NCBI RefSeq assembly: GCF_003711225.1
Contig: NZ_CP031030.1
Coordinates: 6,933,501-6,997,500, forward strand
From: Runella sp. SP2
Lineage (GTDB): Bacteria > Bacteroidota > Bacteroidia > Cytophagales > Spirosomataceae
Direction of reading: 5' to 3'
Length of the DNA stretch: 64,000 bases
Under the pieces are notes generated by a model. It ran no database searches, was not told where the DNA came from, and worked only from the letters and a program-made list of their open reading frames with translations. The position numbers and the translations under genes were made by a program. Every line of letters starts with the position of its first letter. Within the stretch, counting starts at the first letter, position 1. Shown piece after piece: positions 53,238-62,951 of this stretch.

Positions 53238-56200
53238 GTGGGCATTATTACACAAAAATTCTATTTTAGTTCTGTTAAATCGTACGCTATCGCCAGTTTG
53301 TCAACCGCCTTGTGGCTGGGTGTTGAATCTGCTGAAGCTCAGACTTCTAACCAAAGTCGGAGAACGGCCGTTCAAGACACTAGCCGTGAGAACCGTCAAA
53401 GTCGGCGATTGCTGTATTCTCGTTGGGACGATCGCCCAGGCAACCGTTTCAATTATGTTCCTCCTCGTTCCTCACTTTTTTTACGTGAGCCTAAAAGCCT
53501 CACCAATGAGTTTCGATTAGATACCAACCGACGAATGTCGGTCTATGAGCGTATTGGCGACCCCAAATCAGTGCCTCTCAATTACCGAAATCCTCTGAGT
53601 ATGACTTATGAGGACTTCCAAAAGTTGCAAGACCGACGGGTGTTCAATTACCTCTGGCGTGATTATTCATCGAAGCAAGACGGAAAAGGGGCGTTAGGAG
53701 CCAAGGGCTTGTTACCCAAATTGGATTTGCCGCCAGGGTTCGACCGAATCTTTGGGAGCAATGGCATTGACTTTAAACCCAATGGCTTTGTGTTGTTGGA
53801 TTTTGGCGTCATGCACCAAGAAACCGACAACCCGCTTATTCCGATTCGTCAGCGTAGGGCTACTAACTTTATTTTTAACGAACAAATCAACGTCAACTTC
53901 AACGGGAAGATTGGCGATAAGCTGGGATTGTTGACCAACTTCGATACCAAGTCGAGTTTCAATTTTGAAAATCAGCTGAAACTCGATTACCGTCCAGGGA
54001 AAGTGAACCAAAACTTACCGAACGTTCCTAACATGCCCAACGGGGCGGGTTTGGGTCAAGGAGTACAGAATGGGCTCAATCAACAAGGGATGGGTGTCGG
54101 TCAAATGGGAACTGGCCCGCTCGATTATATTCCCGAAAACGAAAGTATTATTCAAGGGATTCAGGCGGGGAATGTCAACTGGCAGATTCCTTCTCAGTTG
54201 ATTCCTGGGGTACAGAATTTATTTGGGGCAAAAGTTGACCTTCGTTTTGGACGTTTAACCGCGACGGTCGTGGCTTCGCAACAACGCTCTCGTCAGCAAT
54301 GTATTACGTTGCGGGGAGGAGCCCAAAACCGTCAATTTGAAATTCGAGCTGATGCTTACGACGAAAACCGCCACTTTTTCTTAGGACAATATTTCCGCGA
54401 AAACTACGAGCGTTGGTTGGGTAACTTGCCGATGATTATGTCGGGAGTAACAGTTACGCGTTTGGAAGTATATGTGACCAACCGTACCAACAACACCGAA
54501 ACCCTGCGCAATCTTGTTGGTTTATCCGATTTGGGGGAGCCTAAGCCGTTTAATACCGCCAACCCGAACGTTCAACCGATTGCAGCAACGCGCCCGTTGG
54601 ACAATAGATCGAATGGGTTGTACCAAAAAATTACGACAGATGCCAACGTACGCCAAGCCGACCAAACAAGTACGGCCATGGAGCAGACGTACAATCTTCG
54701 CCGTGGTGATGATTACGATGTTTTGCGAGGCGCACGTCGATTGAGTGAGCGGGAGTTTAAGTTTCATCCCGAACTGGGTTATATGTCGCTTTTGACCCCC
54801 CTTCGGAACGATGAAATCTTGGCCGTTGCTTATGAATATACCTTGAATGGACAAAAATACAAAGTAGGGGAGTTGACCGAAGATTACCAGGCCCGCCCCG
54901 AAGACCAGGTATTGGTGTTAAAGTTGCTGAAGTCATCGACGATTCGTAACAATACCAATCACCCCATGTGGAATTTGATGATGAAAAACATCTATTCGCT
55001 CAATACCACACAATTGGGGAAACAGAATTTTCAACTTCGGGTCATTTACAAAGATGATATAACGGGGATGGATATTCCTAACTTACAGGAGGGACCCATT
55101 GCCAATATCCCGTTGCTACGCGTGATGGGGCTTGATAAATTGAACCCCCTCAATGACCCCGTTTTGGACAATAACCGCAAACCTATTGGGGACGGAAACT
55201 TTGACTTTATTGATGGGACAACCGTTGACAGTCGTTATGGACGGATTATTTTCCCAGTATTGGAGCCATTTGGAACAAATTTAGCCAAACAATTTACGGG
55301 CGATGAAGTGCTTGCCAACAAGTACGTTTTTAATGAACTCTATCGCTCTACCCAAATTGATGCACAGCAGATTACGGAGAAAAACAAGTATTTCTTAAAA
55401 GGTTCGTACCAAGGTTCGATGGGAGGTGCAACGGTGCCTTTGCCGTTCGGGGTGTCCGAAAAATCGGTGATTGTGCGGGCGGGCGGCGTTCAACTTACAC
55501 CAGGCGTCGATTACATGGTTGAAGGACAGTCGGCGGTGCGAATTATGAACGAAAGTGTGATTAACTCGGGGCGTGATATTGAAGTTTGCTACGAACAGCC
55601 CGATTTGTTCCAAAACCAAATTCGTACCTTGTTAGGAACTCGCCTCAATTATACCATTAATCGTTACGTGCAAGTGGGGATGACGGCCATGCGCTTGCGC
55701 GAAACGCCCGCAGGATTTTTGACGCGTGCTGCTTTGGGCAACGACCCAGTTAGCAACAGCATTGTTGGTGCTGACTTTACCTTCCGCAAGGATGCACCGT
55801 TCTTGACAAAATTACTGGACAAACTACCGTTGATTCAGACGAAAGAAATGTCAAGTATTCAGTTTCAGGGCGAGGTCGCACAGTCATTTGCAGGTTTGCA
55901 CCCGCAGGTACGAAACCGTATTGTGGTCGATGACTTCGAGTCGGCACGTACCCAGTACGACCTGACCCGTCAACCAACGCGCTGGCGTATGGGAGGAACT
56001 CCTCAAAACTTCCCGCAAGGAACACTCGCTAACCCACTAGAATACGGGTATAATCGGGCAAAAATTTCGGCTTATTCGATTGATATTTCGTTTTCTCCCA
56101 ATGCCCAGATTGGCCTGCCGCAACGTCCTAACATTGTTCAAGAAGATTTTAACAACGTCTATGAGCGTTTGTTTACACCGCAAGAAATCTTTACAGGACG

Positions 56201-59200
56201 GGGCTTATACTTAGTCAATTTGCCAGAAAATATTCTCGACGTAGCATATTTCCCGAGCGAACGTGGGCAGTACAACTACAACCCAGACCTTGACCCTGAC
56301 GGGCGCTTGCGCAATCCCCGTAAAAACTTTGGGGCTATTACCCGTGCCATTGGGTCTGATGTGGACTTTGATAATGCCAACGTCGAAATCTTGGAGTTCT
56401 GGATGATGGATCCATTCAAAGAAGGGGTGAATGGTGTAGTGAAAGATGGTTTTGTTAACCGAAACAATACCACGGGAGGAAAGCTGTTTTTTAACTTGGG
56501 AGAGATTTCGGAAGACGTGATGAAAAACGGACGTTACGACTTCGAGAACGGATTGCCTGTTGGAGAGAAAACAACGACTCCTACCGCAACTCAACCAACC
56601 GCAACGGTAGCTCAGACTCCTTGGGGATACAGCACACGTCAACAGTTTATTATTAATGCCTTTACCAATCAGGCTGGTGCACGCGAAAAGCAAGATATTG
56701 GGCTAGATGGTTTGAATAATGCCGAAGAACGTACTTTCTTTAACAATTATCTTCAAAGTTTACCCGCCGATTTAAAGACAGAAGCCCGTCAAAGAATTGC
56801 GGCTGACCCCTCTGGTGACGACTTTGAGTTTTATTTTAGTGCCAAAGCCGACAGCGCCAATAAGAAAATTGTAGAGCGTTATAAAAACTACATGGGTACT
56901 GAAAACAATACACCTGAGTTTGAACGTACCAACGCGATTACAGAAGCGGCCACTAACTTGCCCGACGGAGAAGACCTCAACACCGATAATACCATCAACG
57001 ACCAAGAAGCGTATTATGAGTATGAGGTTGATCTGAAACCTGGCCAACTCGACGTTGGGAAACCGTACATCGTCGATAAAGTGACAGCTTCCAACGGAGC
57101 AGGAGACAATGTTAACTGGTATTTGTTCCGTATTCCCGTACGCGAGTTTACGCGCAAGGTGGGTAATATCAACGGGTTTAAATCCATTCGATTTATTCGC
57201 TTGTATATGACCGATTGGGACAATCCTGTGGTACTTCGTTTTGCGCAACTTCAAATGGTGGCGACGCAATACCGCAAATACACAGGCGATCTCAATGCCA
57301 AAGGGTTACAAGAGGTACCCGAACCCTACGATGCCCAATTTAAGATTGCGACCGTAAGTGCCGAAGAAAACAGCTCAAGGGTAGTGGCAGGCTCAGATAC
57401 GAAGAAACAAATTTATGCAGTGCCTCCAGGTTGGCAGCGCGACGTCGATTATACCACGCCAAACCAACGCCCATTGAACGAACAAGCCATGAGCTTGTGC
57501 GTGACCAACCTTCGTGATGGCGATTCGCGTGCGGCGTTCAAAAACGTGACAAGCCAAAACATGCTTTTCCGTGAGCGCTTGAAAATGTTTGTCCACATGC
57601 ACAACGATCAAGACGAAGATGGGCAAGTGTCGGCTTTCTTGCGTTTGGGAACGGATGTGACGGAGCATTATTATGAAGTTGAAGTAACCAAATTACGCGC
57701 AACTCGCCCGAATACCGACATTCCAGAGCAAGTATGGCCTGAGCAAAACGAGATTGACATAGAAATGAAGTGGCTCATTGAAGCCAAACAAGAACGCGAT
57801 AGACAAACAGCCCCTTCGCTGACCGTGCCTTACAGCATTACCAAAACCGATGCTTTAGGACGAATTTATCGAATTACGGTAGTAGGACGGCCCGATTTGA
57901 GCAATATCATGGTGACCATGATTGGCTTACGAAATCCACGTTCGGATGACCAAGCGGCGAAAAGTTTCTGTATTTGGGTGAACGAATTGCACGTGCAAGG
58001 GTTTGAAAACCAGTCGGGAACGGCGGCTATCGCTAGGGCTGATATTAAACTGGCAGATTTGGGTACCATCCAAGTAGCTGGAAAATGGACAACTTTTGGT
58101 TTTGGTGGGGTTCAGCAAAAACTCGCCGACCGCTCTCGTGACAACACCACGGAGTTTAGCTTGTCGTCGGCGTTGGCTTTGGATAAGTTCTTGCCACAAC
58201 AATGGGGTTTCAAAATTCCTGTGTATGTCAATTATGACTTACGTGAAGTGCGTCCTCATTTTAACCCTTACGATCCTGATACACCTCTGGCGACTTCATT
58301 GGCCAATTATGCCGAGAATGACCCCAGAAGGATGCAGCTAGAAAATTCGGCAGTTGAAAAAATGGAGCGACGAGGTATCAACTTCTCAAACGTCCGAAAA
58401 ACAAAAGTAGGGCCGAATGCCAAACGGCATCTCTGGGACATTGAAAACTTCTCGTTTACGTATGCGTTCAATGAGCAAACACGCCGCAGTAGCTTGCTGG
58501 CTGACTATACCCAACGCCAATACCGTGGAGGTATCGTGTACCAATACAGCTTCCCACAAAAGCCGTGGACGCCGTTCAAGACGGTTAAGAGTTTTGAACG
58601 TCCTTATTTGGAGCTATTGAAAGAGTTCAATCTTTCGTTGTTGCCAACGCAGGTAGCAGTACGTTTTGATGCCGATCGTAGCTTTGTTAGGACACTGTAC
58701 CGAACGGGTGATTTGACTTCATTAGGTCAGTCTCCGTTGTATGAAAAATACTTCTTATTCAATCGTTCGTACGATGTGTCTTGGAATTTGACCAAGAGCA
58801 TCATGCTATCCTACAGCGCATTGGCCAATGCCGTGGTGGATGAGCCTCAAGGTGACATTGATACGAGAGCAAAACAAGATTCGATTTGGAACAATTTGCG
58901 CCGATTTGGTCGGACTAGAAACTTTGACCAAAAACTACGTCTGACTTATCGCTTGCCGTTGGATAAAATTCCGTTGCTCGACTGGATGACGGCCGACTAT
59001 AGCCACAACATTGGCTATCAATACCAAGCCAATTCACTCGGAATCAGCGATACGTTGGGGATTTTTTACGGAAATACCATTCGGAATAGCCTAGACCGAA
59101 GCATTCGTGGTAAAGTCGATTTTGTGATGTTGTACAATAAACTTCGCTACTTACGTTTTGCCAATACACCGTCGCCTAAACGGAAAAACTTTGCGCGTAG

Positions 59201-60638
59201 CCCAGGGGATGATGAAGAAATAAATCGAGAACCAAGCAAATTGCTGAAAAACATTACCCGTTTGTTGATGACCGTGCGTGGTATCGACGTGGATTATTCG
59301 CGTCAGGAAACGACGACATTACCAGGGTTTTTGCCTGATGACCCTAACCGATTTGGGTTAGATGCGGCCATGAATGCCCCTGGATTACCTTTTGTATTGG
59401 GAAGCCAGGACCGCAATTTCCACCGAGAAGCTGCCGATAAAGGTTGGTTGACAAAAAGTACAATGCTCAACTTACCGTTTATGCAGACGCTCAGTCGGAC
59501 GTTCCGAATGAACACCCGTTTGGAGCCGTTCAAAGATTTTCGGGTTCAAATTTCGGCGACCTTAACGCGAGGGGATGACTATCGAGAGTTTTATCGGCCA
59601 TCGACTCCAGGCGGGCCTTACGAAGTCCAAAGCCCGATTCGTAACGGTAATTTCCAAATGTCATTTATGTCGTTCCGAACGGCTTTTGCCAAAATTAATG
59701 ATGATAATACGTCACCTATTTTCGACCGCTTCAAAGCGTATCGTGAAGATTTTGTGACAATTTTGACCGAAAAGCGCCTCCGTGAGAATCCTAATGAAAA
59801 ACTGGGCGATTACAATGTTAATTCACAAGATGTACTGATTGCGGCGTTTTTTGCGGCTTACAACGGTAAAGACCCGAAGAAAGACCCCTCAAAAGTACGT
59901 ACCAACCCATTCCTTGGTTTCCCAATGCCAAACTGGCGGGTGGATTACAACGGTTTGTCGCAGTTGGGCGCTTTCAAAAAGATATTTAGCTCTTTTACCT
60001 TGGAGCATAGCTATCAATCGACTTATAGTGTGGGGAATTTCACGTCATCGCTCGACTATCAGTCGATGTCTGTCAACCTTGCGGTGATGAACTATCCGTT
60101 GGCAATCTTACCAGGAGACAATGGTCAAGCCGTGCCTGTGTTTGTGATGAGTACGATTTCACTATCGGAGAAATTTGCGCCTTTGATTGGGATTCGCGCC
60201 CGTACACAAAATAAGATTGACATGCAGTTTAGCTACAACCAAGACCGCAACGTGGCGCTTAATTTGTCGAACTCGCAAGTGGCGGAGCTGTTTAACCGTG
60301 ACATAACGGCAACGATTGGTTTCACGCGCAACAACGTACGAATTCCGTTCCGTATCAATGGGGAGTTTAAGAAGTTGAAAAATGACTTGCAGTTCCGCTG
60401 TAGCTTTACCATCAGAGATACACGGGCGATTCAGCGTCGTTTTGAAGAGCCTCCTACGGCTACTCAGGGGAATTATAACTTCCAGTTGCGCCCGCAGTTG
60501 AACTATACAGTGAGTAAATTGTGGAGCTTACAGTTCTATTTCGACCGTACGTTCAACAATCCTTACGTACTTAACTCGTACCGCCGCTCAGTTACTTCTG
60601 GAGGTCTTCAAGTACGATTCAACGTCGCAGAGTTGTAG
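53238..60638 (+). CDS. sprA: SprA/Sov T9SS outer-membrane translocon
   Basis: 2466-residue protein, the pore of the type IX secretion system. It carries the matrix for secreting adhesins and hydrolases across the outer membrane and supports gliding. Start: GTG at 53238, preceded by an in-frame TGA nine bases upstream and followed by a signal peptide (KSYAIASLSTALWLGVESAEAQ); the first in-frame ATG is about 100 codons in. The N-terminal region shows FIFNEQINVNFNGKIGDKL and later repeated beta-strand-rich segments; the huge central and C-terminal barrel has many aromatic-ended strands, ending SVTSGGLQVRFNVAEL. Length is usual for the family (about 2400). No other T9SS gene adjoins it. Confidence 0.96.
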   Translation: MGIITQKFYFSSVKSYAIASLSTALWLGVESAEAQTSNQSRRTAVQDTSRENRQSRRLLYSRWDDRPGNRFNYVPPRSSLFLREPKSLTNEFRLDTNRRMSVYERIGDPKSVPLNYRNPLSMTYEDFQKLQDRRVFNYLWRDYSSKQDGKGALGAKGLLPKLDLPPGFDRIFGSNGIDFKPNGFVLLDFGVMHQETDNPLIPIRQRRATNFIFNEQINVNFNGKIGDKLGLLTNFDTKSSFNFENQLKLDYRPGKVNQNLPNVPNMPNGAGLGQGVQNGLNQQGMGVGQMGTGPLDYIPENESIIQGIQAGNVNWQIPSQLIPGVQNLFGAKVDLRFGRLTATVVASQQRSRQQCITLRGGAQNRQFEIRADAYDENRHFFLGQYFRENYERWLGNLPMIMSGVTVTRLEVYVTNRTNNTETLRNLVGLSDLGEPKPFNTANPNVQPIAATRPLDNRSNGLYQKITTDANVRQADQTSTAMEQTYNLRRGDDYDVLRGARRLSEREFKFHPELGYMSLLTPLRNDEILAVAYEYTLNGQKYKVGELTEDYQARPEDQVLVLKLLKSSTIRNNTNHPMWNLMMKNIYSLNTTQLGKQNFQLRVIYKDDITGMDIPNLQEGPIANIPLLRVMGLDKLNPLNDPVLDNNRKPIGDGNFDFIDGTTVDSRYGRIIFPVLEPFGTNLAKQFTGDEVLANKYVFNELYRSTQIDAQQITEKNKYFLKGSYQGSMGGATVPLPFGVSEKSVIVRAGGVQLTPGVDYMVEGQSAVRIMNESVINSGRDIEVCYEQPDLFQNQIRTLLGTRLNYTINRYVQVGMTAMRLRETPAGFLTRAALGNDPVSNSIVGADFTFRKDAPFLTKLLDKLPLIQTKEMSSIQFQGEVAQSFAGLHPQVRNRIVVDDFESARTQYDLTRQPTRWRMGGTPQNFPQGTLANPLEYGYNRAKISAYSIDISFSPNAQIGLPQRPNIVQEDFNNVYERLFTPQEIFTGRGLYLVNLPENILDVAYFPSERGQYNYNPDLDPDGRLRNPRKNFGAITRAIGSDVDFDNANVEILEFWMMDPFKEGVNGVVKDGFVNRNNTTGGKLFFNLGEISEDVMKNGRYDFENGLPVGEKTTTPTATQPTATVAQTPWGYSTRQQFIINAFTNQAGAREKQDIGLDGLNNAEERTFFNNYLQSLPADLKTEARQRIAADPSGDDFEFYFSAKADSANKKIVERYKNYMGTENNTPEFERTNAITEAATNLPDGEDLNTDNTINDQEAYYEYEVDLKPGQLDVGKPYIVDKVTASNGAGDNVNWYLFRIPVREFTRKVGNINGFKSIRFIRLYMTDWDNPVVLRFAQLQMVATQYRKYTGDLNAKGLQEVPEPYDAQFKIATVSAEENSSRVVAGSDTKKQIYAVPPGWQRDVDYTTPNQRPLNEQAMSLCVTNLRDGDSRAAFKNVTSQNMLFRERLKMFVHMHNDQDEDGQVSAFLRLGTDVTEHYYEVEVTKLRATRPNTDIPEQVWPEQNEIDIEMKWLIEAKQERDRQTAPSLTVPYSITKTDALGRIYRITVVGRPDLSNIMVTMIGLRNPRSDDQAAKSFCIWVNELHVQGFENQSGTAAIARADIKLADLGTIQVAGKWTTFGFGGVQQKLADRSRDNTTEFSLSSALALDKFLPQQWGFKIPVYVNYDLREVRPHFNPYDPDTPLATSLANYAENDPRRMQLENSAVEKMERRGINFSNVRKTKVGPNAKRHLWDIENFSFTYAFNEQTRRSSLLADYTQRQYRGGIVYQYSFPQKPWTPFKTVKSFERPYLELLKEFNLSLLPTQVAVRFDADRSFVRTLYRTGDLTSLGQSPLYEKYFLFNRSYDVSWNLTKSIMLSYSALANAVVDEPQGDIDTRAKQDSIWNNLRRFGRTRNFDQKLRLTYRLPLDKIPLLDWMTADYSHNIGYQYQANSLGISDTLGIFYGNTIRNSLDRSIRGKVDFVMLYNKLRYLRFANTPSPKRKNFARSPGDDEEINREPSKLLKNITRLLMTVRGIDVDYSRQETTTLPGFLPDDPNRFGLDAAMNAPGLPFVLGSQDRNFHREAADKGWLTKSTMLNLPFMQTLSRTFRMNTRLEPFKDFRVQISATLTRGDDYREFYRPSTPGGPYEVQSPIRNGNFQMSFMSFRTAFAKINDDNTSPIFDRFKAYREDFVTILTEKRLRENPNEKLGDYNVNSQDVLIAAFFAAYNGKDPKKDPSKVRTNPFLGFPMPNWRVDYNGLSQLGAFKKIFSSFTLEHSYQSTYSVGNFTSSLDYQSMSVNLAVMNYPLAILPGDNGQAVPVFVMSTISLSEKFAPLIGIRARTQNKIDMQFSYNQDRNVALNLSNSQVAELFNRDITATIGFTRNNVRIPFRINGEFKKLKNDLQFRCSFTIRDTRAIQRRFEEPPTATQGNYNFQLRPQLNYTVSKLWSLQFYFDRTFNNPYVLNSYRRSVTSGGLQVRFNVAEL

Positions 60639-60651
60639 TAAATACATGTGA

Positions 60652-60673
60652 GGTAGGTTGCTCACAACCTACC
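60652..60673 (+). repeat. 9-bp palindrome after sprA
   Basis: GGTAGGTTG-CTCA-CAACCTACC, 13 bases after the sprA stop. No T-run; upstream of the true terminator at 60687. Confidence 0.5.
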
Positions 60674-60686
60674 GTTTGACCTAAAC

Positions 60687-60728
60687 AAAAATCCCTCCGA
60701 AAGCATCAAAACTTTCGGAGGGATTTTT
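60687..60728. terminator. Bidirectional terminator between sprA and ridA
   Basis: 17-bp stem AAAAATCCCTCCGAAAG / CTTTCGGAGGGATTTTT with an 8-base loop, A- and T-runs on both sides. Confidence 0.88.
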
Positions 60729-60780
60729 GTTTTACGGAGTCCCCGACGTTTGTCATCCGACGAAGGAGGGGTTGCTCACA

Positions 60781-61245
60781 TTAGTCGGCTAACTCGAAAA
60801 TAACTTCGATTTCGATGGCGGCCATGCGTGGCAATGAGCCCATGCCTACGGCACTCCGCGCGCCTACGCCACGCTCGTCTCCCCAGATTTCGGCAAACAG
60901 TTCGCTGCAACCATTCATGACGTAAGCGTGTTGTTCAAACTCAGGAATGGCGTTAATCATACCCAATATTTTTACTACTTTGTTGATTTTATCAAGGCTA
61001 CCAAACTGCGAACGAAGCGTAGAAAGGAGCAAATAACCTGTTTTACGGGCGGCTTCTTTGGCTTCGTCGGCAGTTAGGTCTCTGCCTACTTTTCCCGCAA
61101 TCAGACTACCGTCAAGTTCCAAGGAGATGTGTCCAGAGATGTACGCTAAATTTCCTGTGACAACGACAGGCGTGTAAACACCCCCTTTGGCTGGCGGAGG
61201 TGGTAAGGTGATTCCGAGTTTTGCGAGATTTTGTTCGGCAGTCAT
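60781..61245 (-). CDS. RidA/YjgF family protein
   Basis: 154-residue trimeric RidA-superfamily member. Family features: N-terminal LGITLPPPPAKGGVYTPVVV, GHISLELDGSL (about 38-48), and the C-terminal RSAVGMGSLPRMAAIEIEVIFEL (about 128-150) with the arginine and glutamate that bind the imine intermediate in canonical RidA. It is longer than canonical 128-residue RidA and fits the YjgH-like subgroup, so enamine/imine deaminase activity is probable but not certain. It stands just downstream of argB on the same strand, 35 bp away; amino-acid metabolism link plausible. Confidence 0.85.
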   Translation of the reverse strand: MTAEQNLAKLGITLPPPPAKGGVYTPVVVTGNLAYISGHISLELDGSLIAGKVGRDLTADEAKEAARKTGYLLLSTLRSQFGSLDKINKVVKILGMINAIPEFEQHAYVMNGCSELFAEIWGDERGVGARSAVGMGSLPRMAAIEIEVIFELAD

Positions 61246-61280
61246 AAAAAAATAGTATGGTTGTTAGAAAAATTTACTTT

Positions 61281-62072
61281 TTATTCATTGATGAGTTGGG
61301 TTCCTGCGGTGCCATCATTGACGGCTGTTGCAAGTTGGTCGGCATGACAAATGGTTACTTTGGCCACGCCATTTTGGAGTGCGGCAAAGGCATTGTCGAG
61401 TTTGGGTATCATTCCTTTATTAATTACCCCTTCGGCCTTGTAAGCTTGGTAGGCACTTGGGGCAATTTGAGGAATGACGGCATCATCGTTGGTAGGATCA
61501 GACAAGACGCCTTTTTTCTCAAAACAATACACCAAGTTTACTTCAAACTGGGTCGCTAAGGCTACTGCCACCGACGAAGCCATGGTATCGGCATTGGTGT
61601 TTAGCATACTTCCCGAAGCAGGGTCGAAGGTCAAAGGGGCAATGATAGGTACCAGACCACCACGAAGAAAGGCGGAAAGTTGGTCGCTATTCACCGCTTC
61701 GACGTCGCCCACAAATCCGTAGTCGATTTCTTTGACGGGGCGTTTGCGGGCCTTGATCACGGCCGCATCAGCACCCGTGAGCCCAATCGCATTGCTGTCT
61801 TTTTGTTGGAGTTTCCCAACGATGGTTTTGTTTACCAAACCTCCATAGACCATCGTGACGACGTTCAACATGGCTTCGTCGGTAATGCGTCGGCCATCGA
61901 CCATCAAGGTTTCGATGCCTAACTTTTCGGCCACTTGGGTCGCGATTTTTCCGCCACCGTGGATTAATATTTTGTGTTGAGGCAAGCTCACAAACGACGA
62001 TAGAAAGCGATCGAGGGCTTCAGGATTATCAATGACGTTGCCGCCTATTTTAATTACTAGCAATTTTTCCAT
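61281..62072 (-). CDS. argB: Acetylglutamate kinase
   Basis: 263-residue amino-acid kinase-fold enzyme, second step of arginine synthesis: phosphorylates N-acetylglutamate. The ATG at 62072 begins the conserved KLLVIKIGGNVID (lysine of the phosphate-binding loop at about residue 8); the upstream in-frame ATG (62123) would add 17 unrelated residues. Other motifs: ILIHGGGKIATQVAEKLG (about 38-55), VDGRRITDEAM (about 61), GLTGADAAVIKA (about 115-126), and the C-terminal substrate-binding NADTMASSVAVALA (about 160). No other arginine gene adjoins it. Divergent from recO with about 80 bp between starts. Confidence 0.95.
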   Translation of the reverse strand: MEKLLVIKIGGNVIDNPEALDRFLSSFVSLPQHKILIHGGGKIATQVAEKLGIETLMVDGRRITDEAMLNVVTMVYGGLVNKTIVGKLQQKDSNAIGLTGADAAVIKARKRPVKEIDYGFVGDVEAVNSDQLSAFLRGGLVPIIAPLTFDPASGSMLNTNADTMASSVAVALATQFEVNLVYCFEKKGVLSDPTNDDAVIPQIAPSAYQAYKAEGVINKGMIPKLDNAFAALQNGVAKVTICHADQLATAVNDGTAGTQLINE

Positions 62073-62150
62073 AAACTTGACATCTAATTTGGTCGGCAAA
62101 TTACTGAAATTCCTACGACTCACGCCCCACTATTCGTCAGTATCTCCTTT

Positions 62151-62846
62151 ATGATTCACAAAACCCGTGGCATAGCACTCAATTTTATTCGTTACCGCGA
62201 AACGTCGATTATTGCCAAAATCTACACGGAAGAATTTGGTATTCAGAGTTATATCGTGAATGGCGTAAGGTCGGCTAAGTCCAAAACCAACCGAATTGCG
62301 TTGTTTCAGCCACTGACTTTGCTCGACTTAGTGGTGTACCACAAGAGTAAAGAACAAACCATCCACCGTCTATCCGAAATTAAATGCAGTTTGCCATTTA
62401 AAAGTCTCCCGTTTGATTTTGTAAAATCGAGTATTGCGCTTTTTATCACCGAACTTTTGGTTAAAACACTCAGAGAGGAAGAAACTAATAATCCTTTGTT
62501 TGAATTTCTTAGCGAATCCATCACTTATTTGGAAGAAACGACGACGGGATACGAAAATTTTCACCTTCAATTTTTGGCAAAATTTGCGTTTTTTCTAGGT
62601 TTTGGTCCCGAAACGGTCAAGGAAATTGAGGAACAACTGGCGGAGAATTTATATCCATATACCCTCGAACCCGAAATGCGAGAGGCAGTACAAATGTTTA
62701 TACATTTGCCCTACGAAGCCAGGGGGCATTTAGACCGCCTTCAACGTAGCAAATTGCTGGACGCACTCATTTTTTTCTACAAAGTCCACTTGGAAGGGTT
62801 AGGAGAAATCAAGTCACTGGATGTCCTTCGAGAGTTGATGCGTTAG
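62151..62846 (+). CDS. recO: DNA repair protein RecO
   Basis: 231-residue RecFOR-pathway protein, which with RecR loads RecA onto single-strand gaps. The N-terminal OB fold shows HKTRGIALNFIRYRETSIIAKIYTEEFG (about 3-30) with the basic surface AKSKTNRIALFQPLTLLDLVVY (about 41-62), and the C-terminal helical domain has FEFLSESITYLE and FLAKFAFFLGFGP (about 139-151). The usual four-cysteine zinc site is absent, as in many Bacteroidota RecO. Length is usual. Confidence 0.92.
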   Translation: MIHKTRGIALNFIRYRETSIIAKIYTEEFGIQSYIVNGVRSAKSKTNRIALFQPLTLLDLVVYHKSKEQTIHRLSEIKCSLPFKSLPFDFVKSSIALFITELLVKTLREEETNNPLFEFLSESITYLEETTTGYENFHLQFLAKFAFFLGFGPETVKEIEEQLAENLYPYTLEPEMREAVQMFIHLPYEARGHLDRLQRSKLLDALIFFYKVHLEGLGEIKSLDVLRELMR

Positions 62847-62860
62847 TTTTGGGGTTTTCG

Positions 62861-62944
62861 GTTTACTGTTTGTGGTTTTGGGTTTACTGTTTTCCCAAAA
62901 ATAAAAACTTCAACCTCTAAACCCCAAACTTACAAACCGTAAAC
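62861..62944. repeat. Imperfect inverted repeat downstream of recO
   Basis: Arms of about 25 bases (62861-62885 and 62920-62944, about 80% complementary, best part GTTTACTGTTTGT / ACAAACCGTAAAC). GGTTTACTGTTT also recurs directly at 62860 and 62881. It separates recO (+) and the phosphatase gene (-), so a bidirectional terminator or a dispersed element are both possible. Confidence 0.5.
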
Positions 62945-62951
62945 TTAAAAA

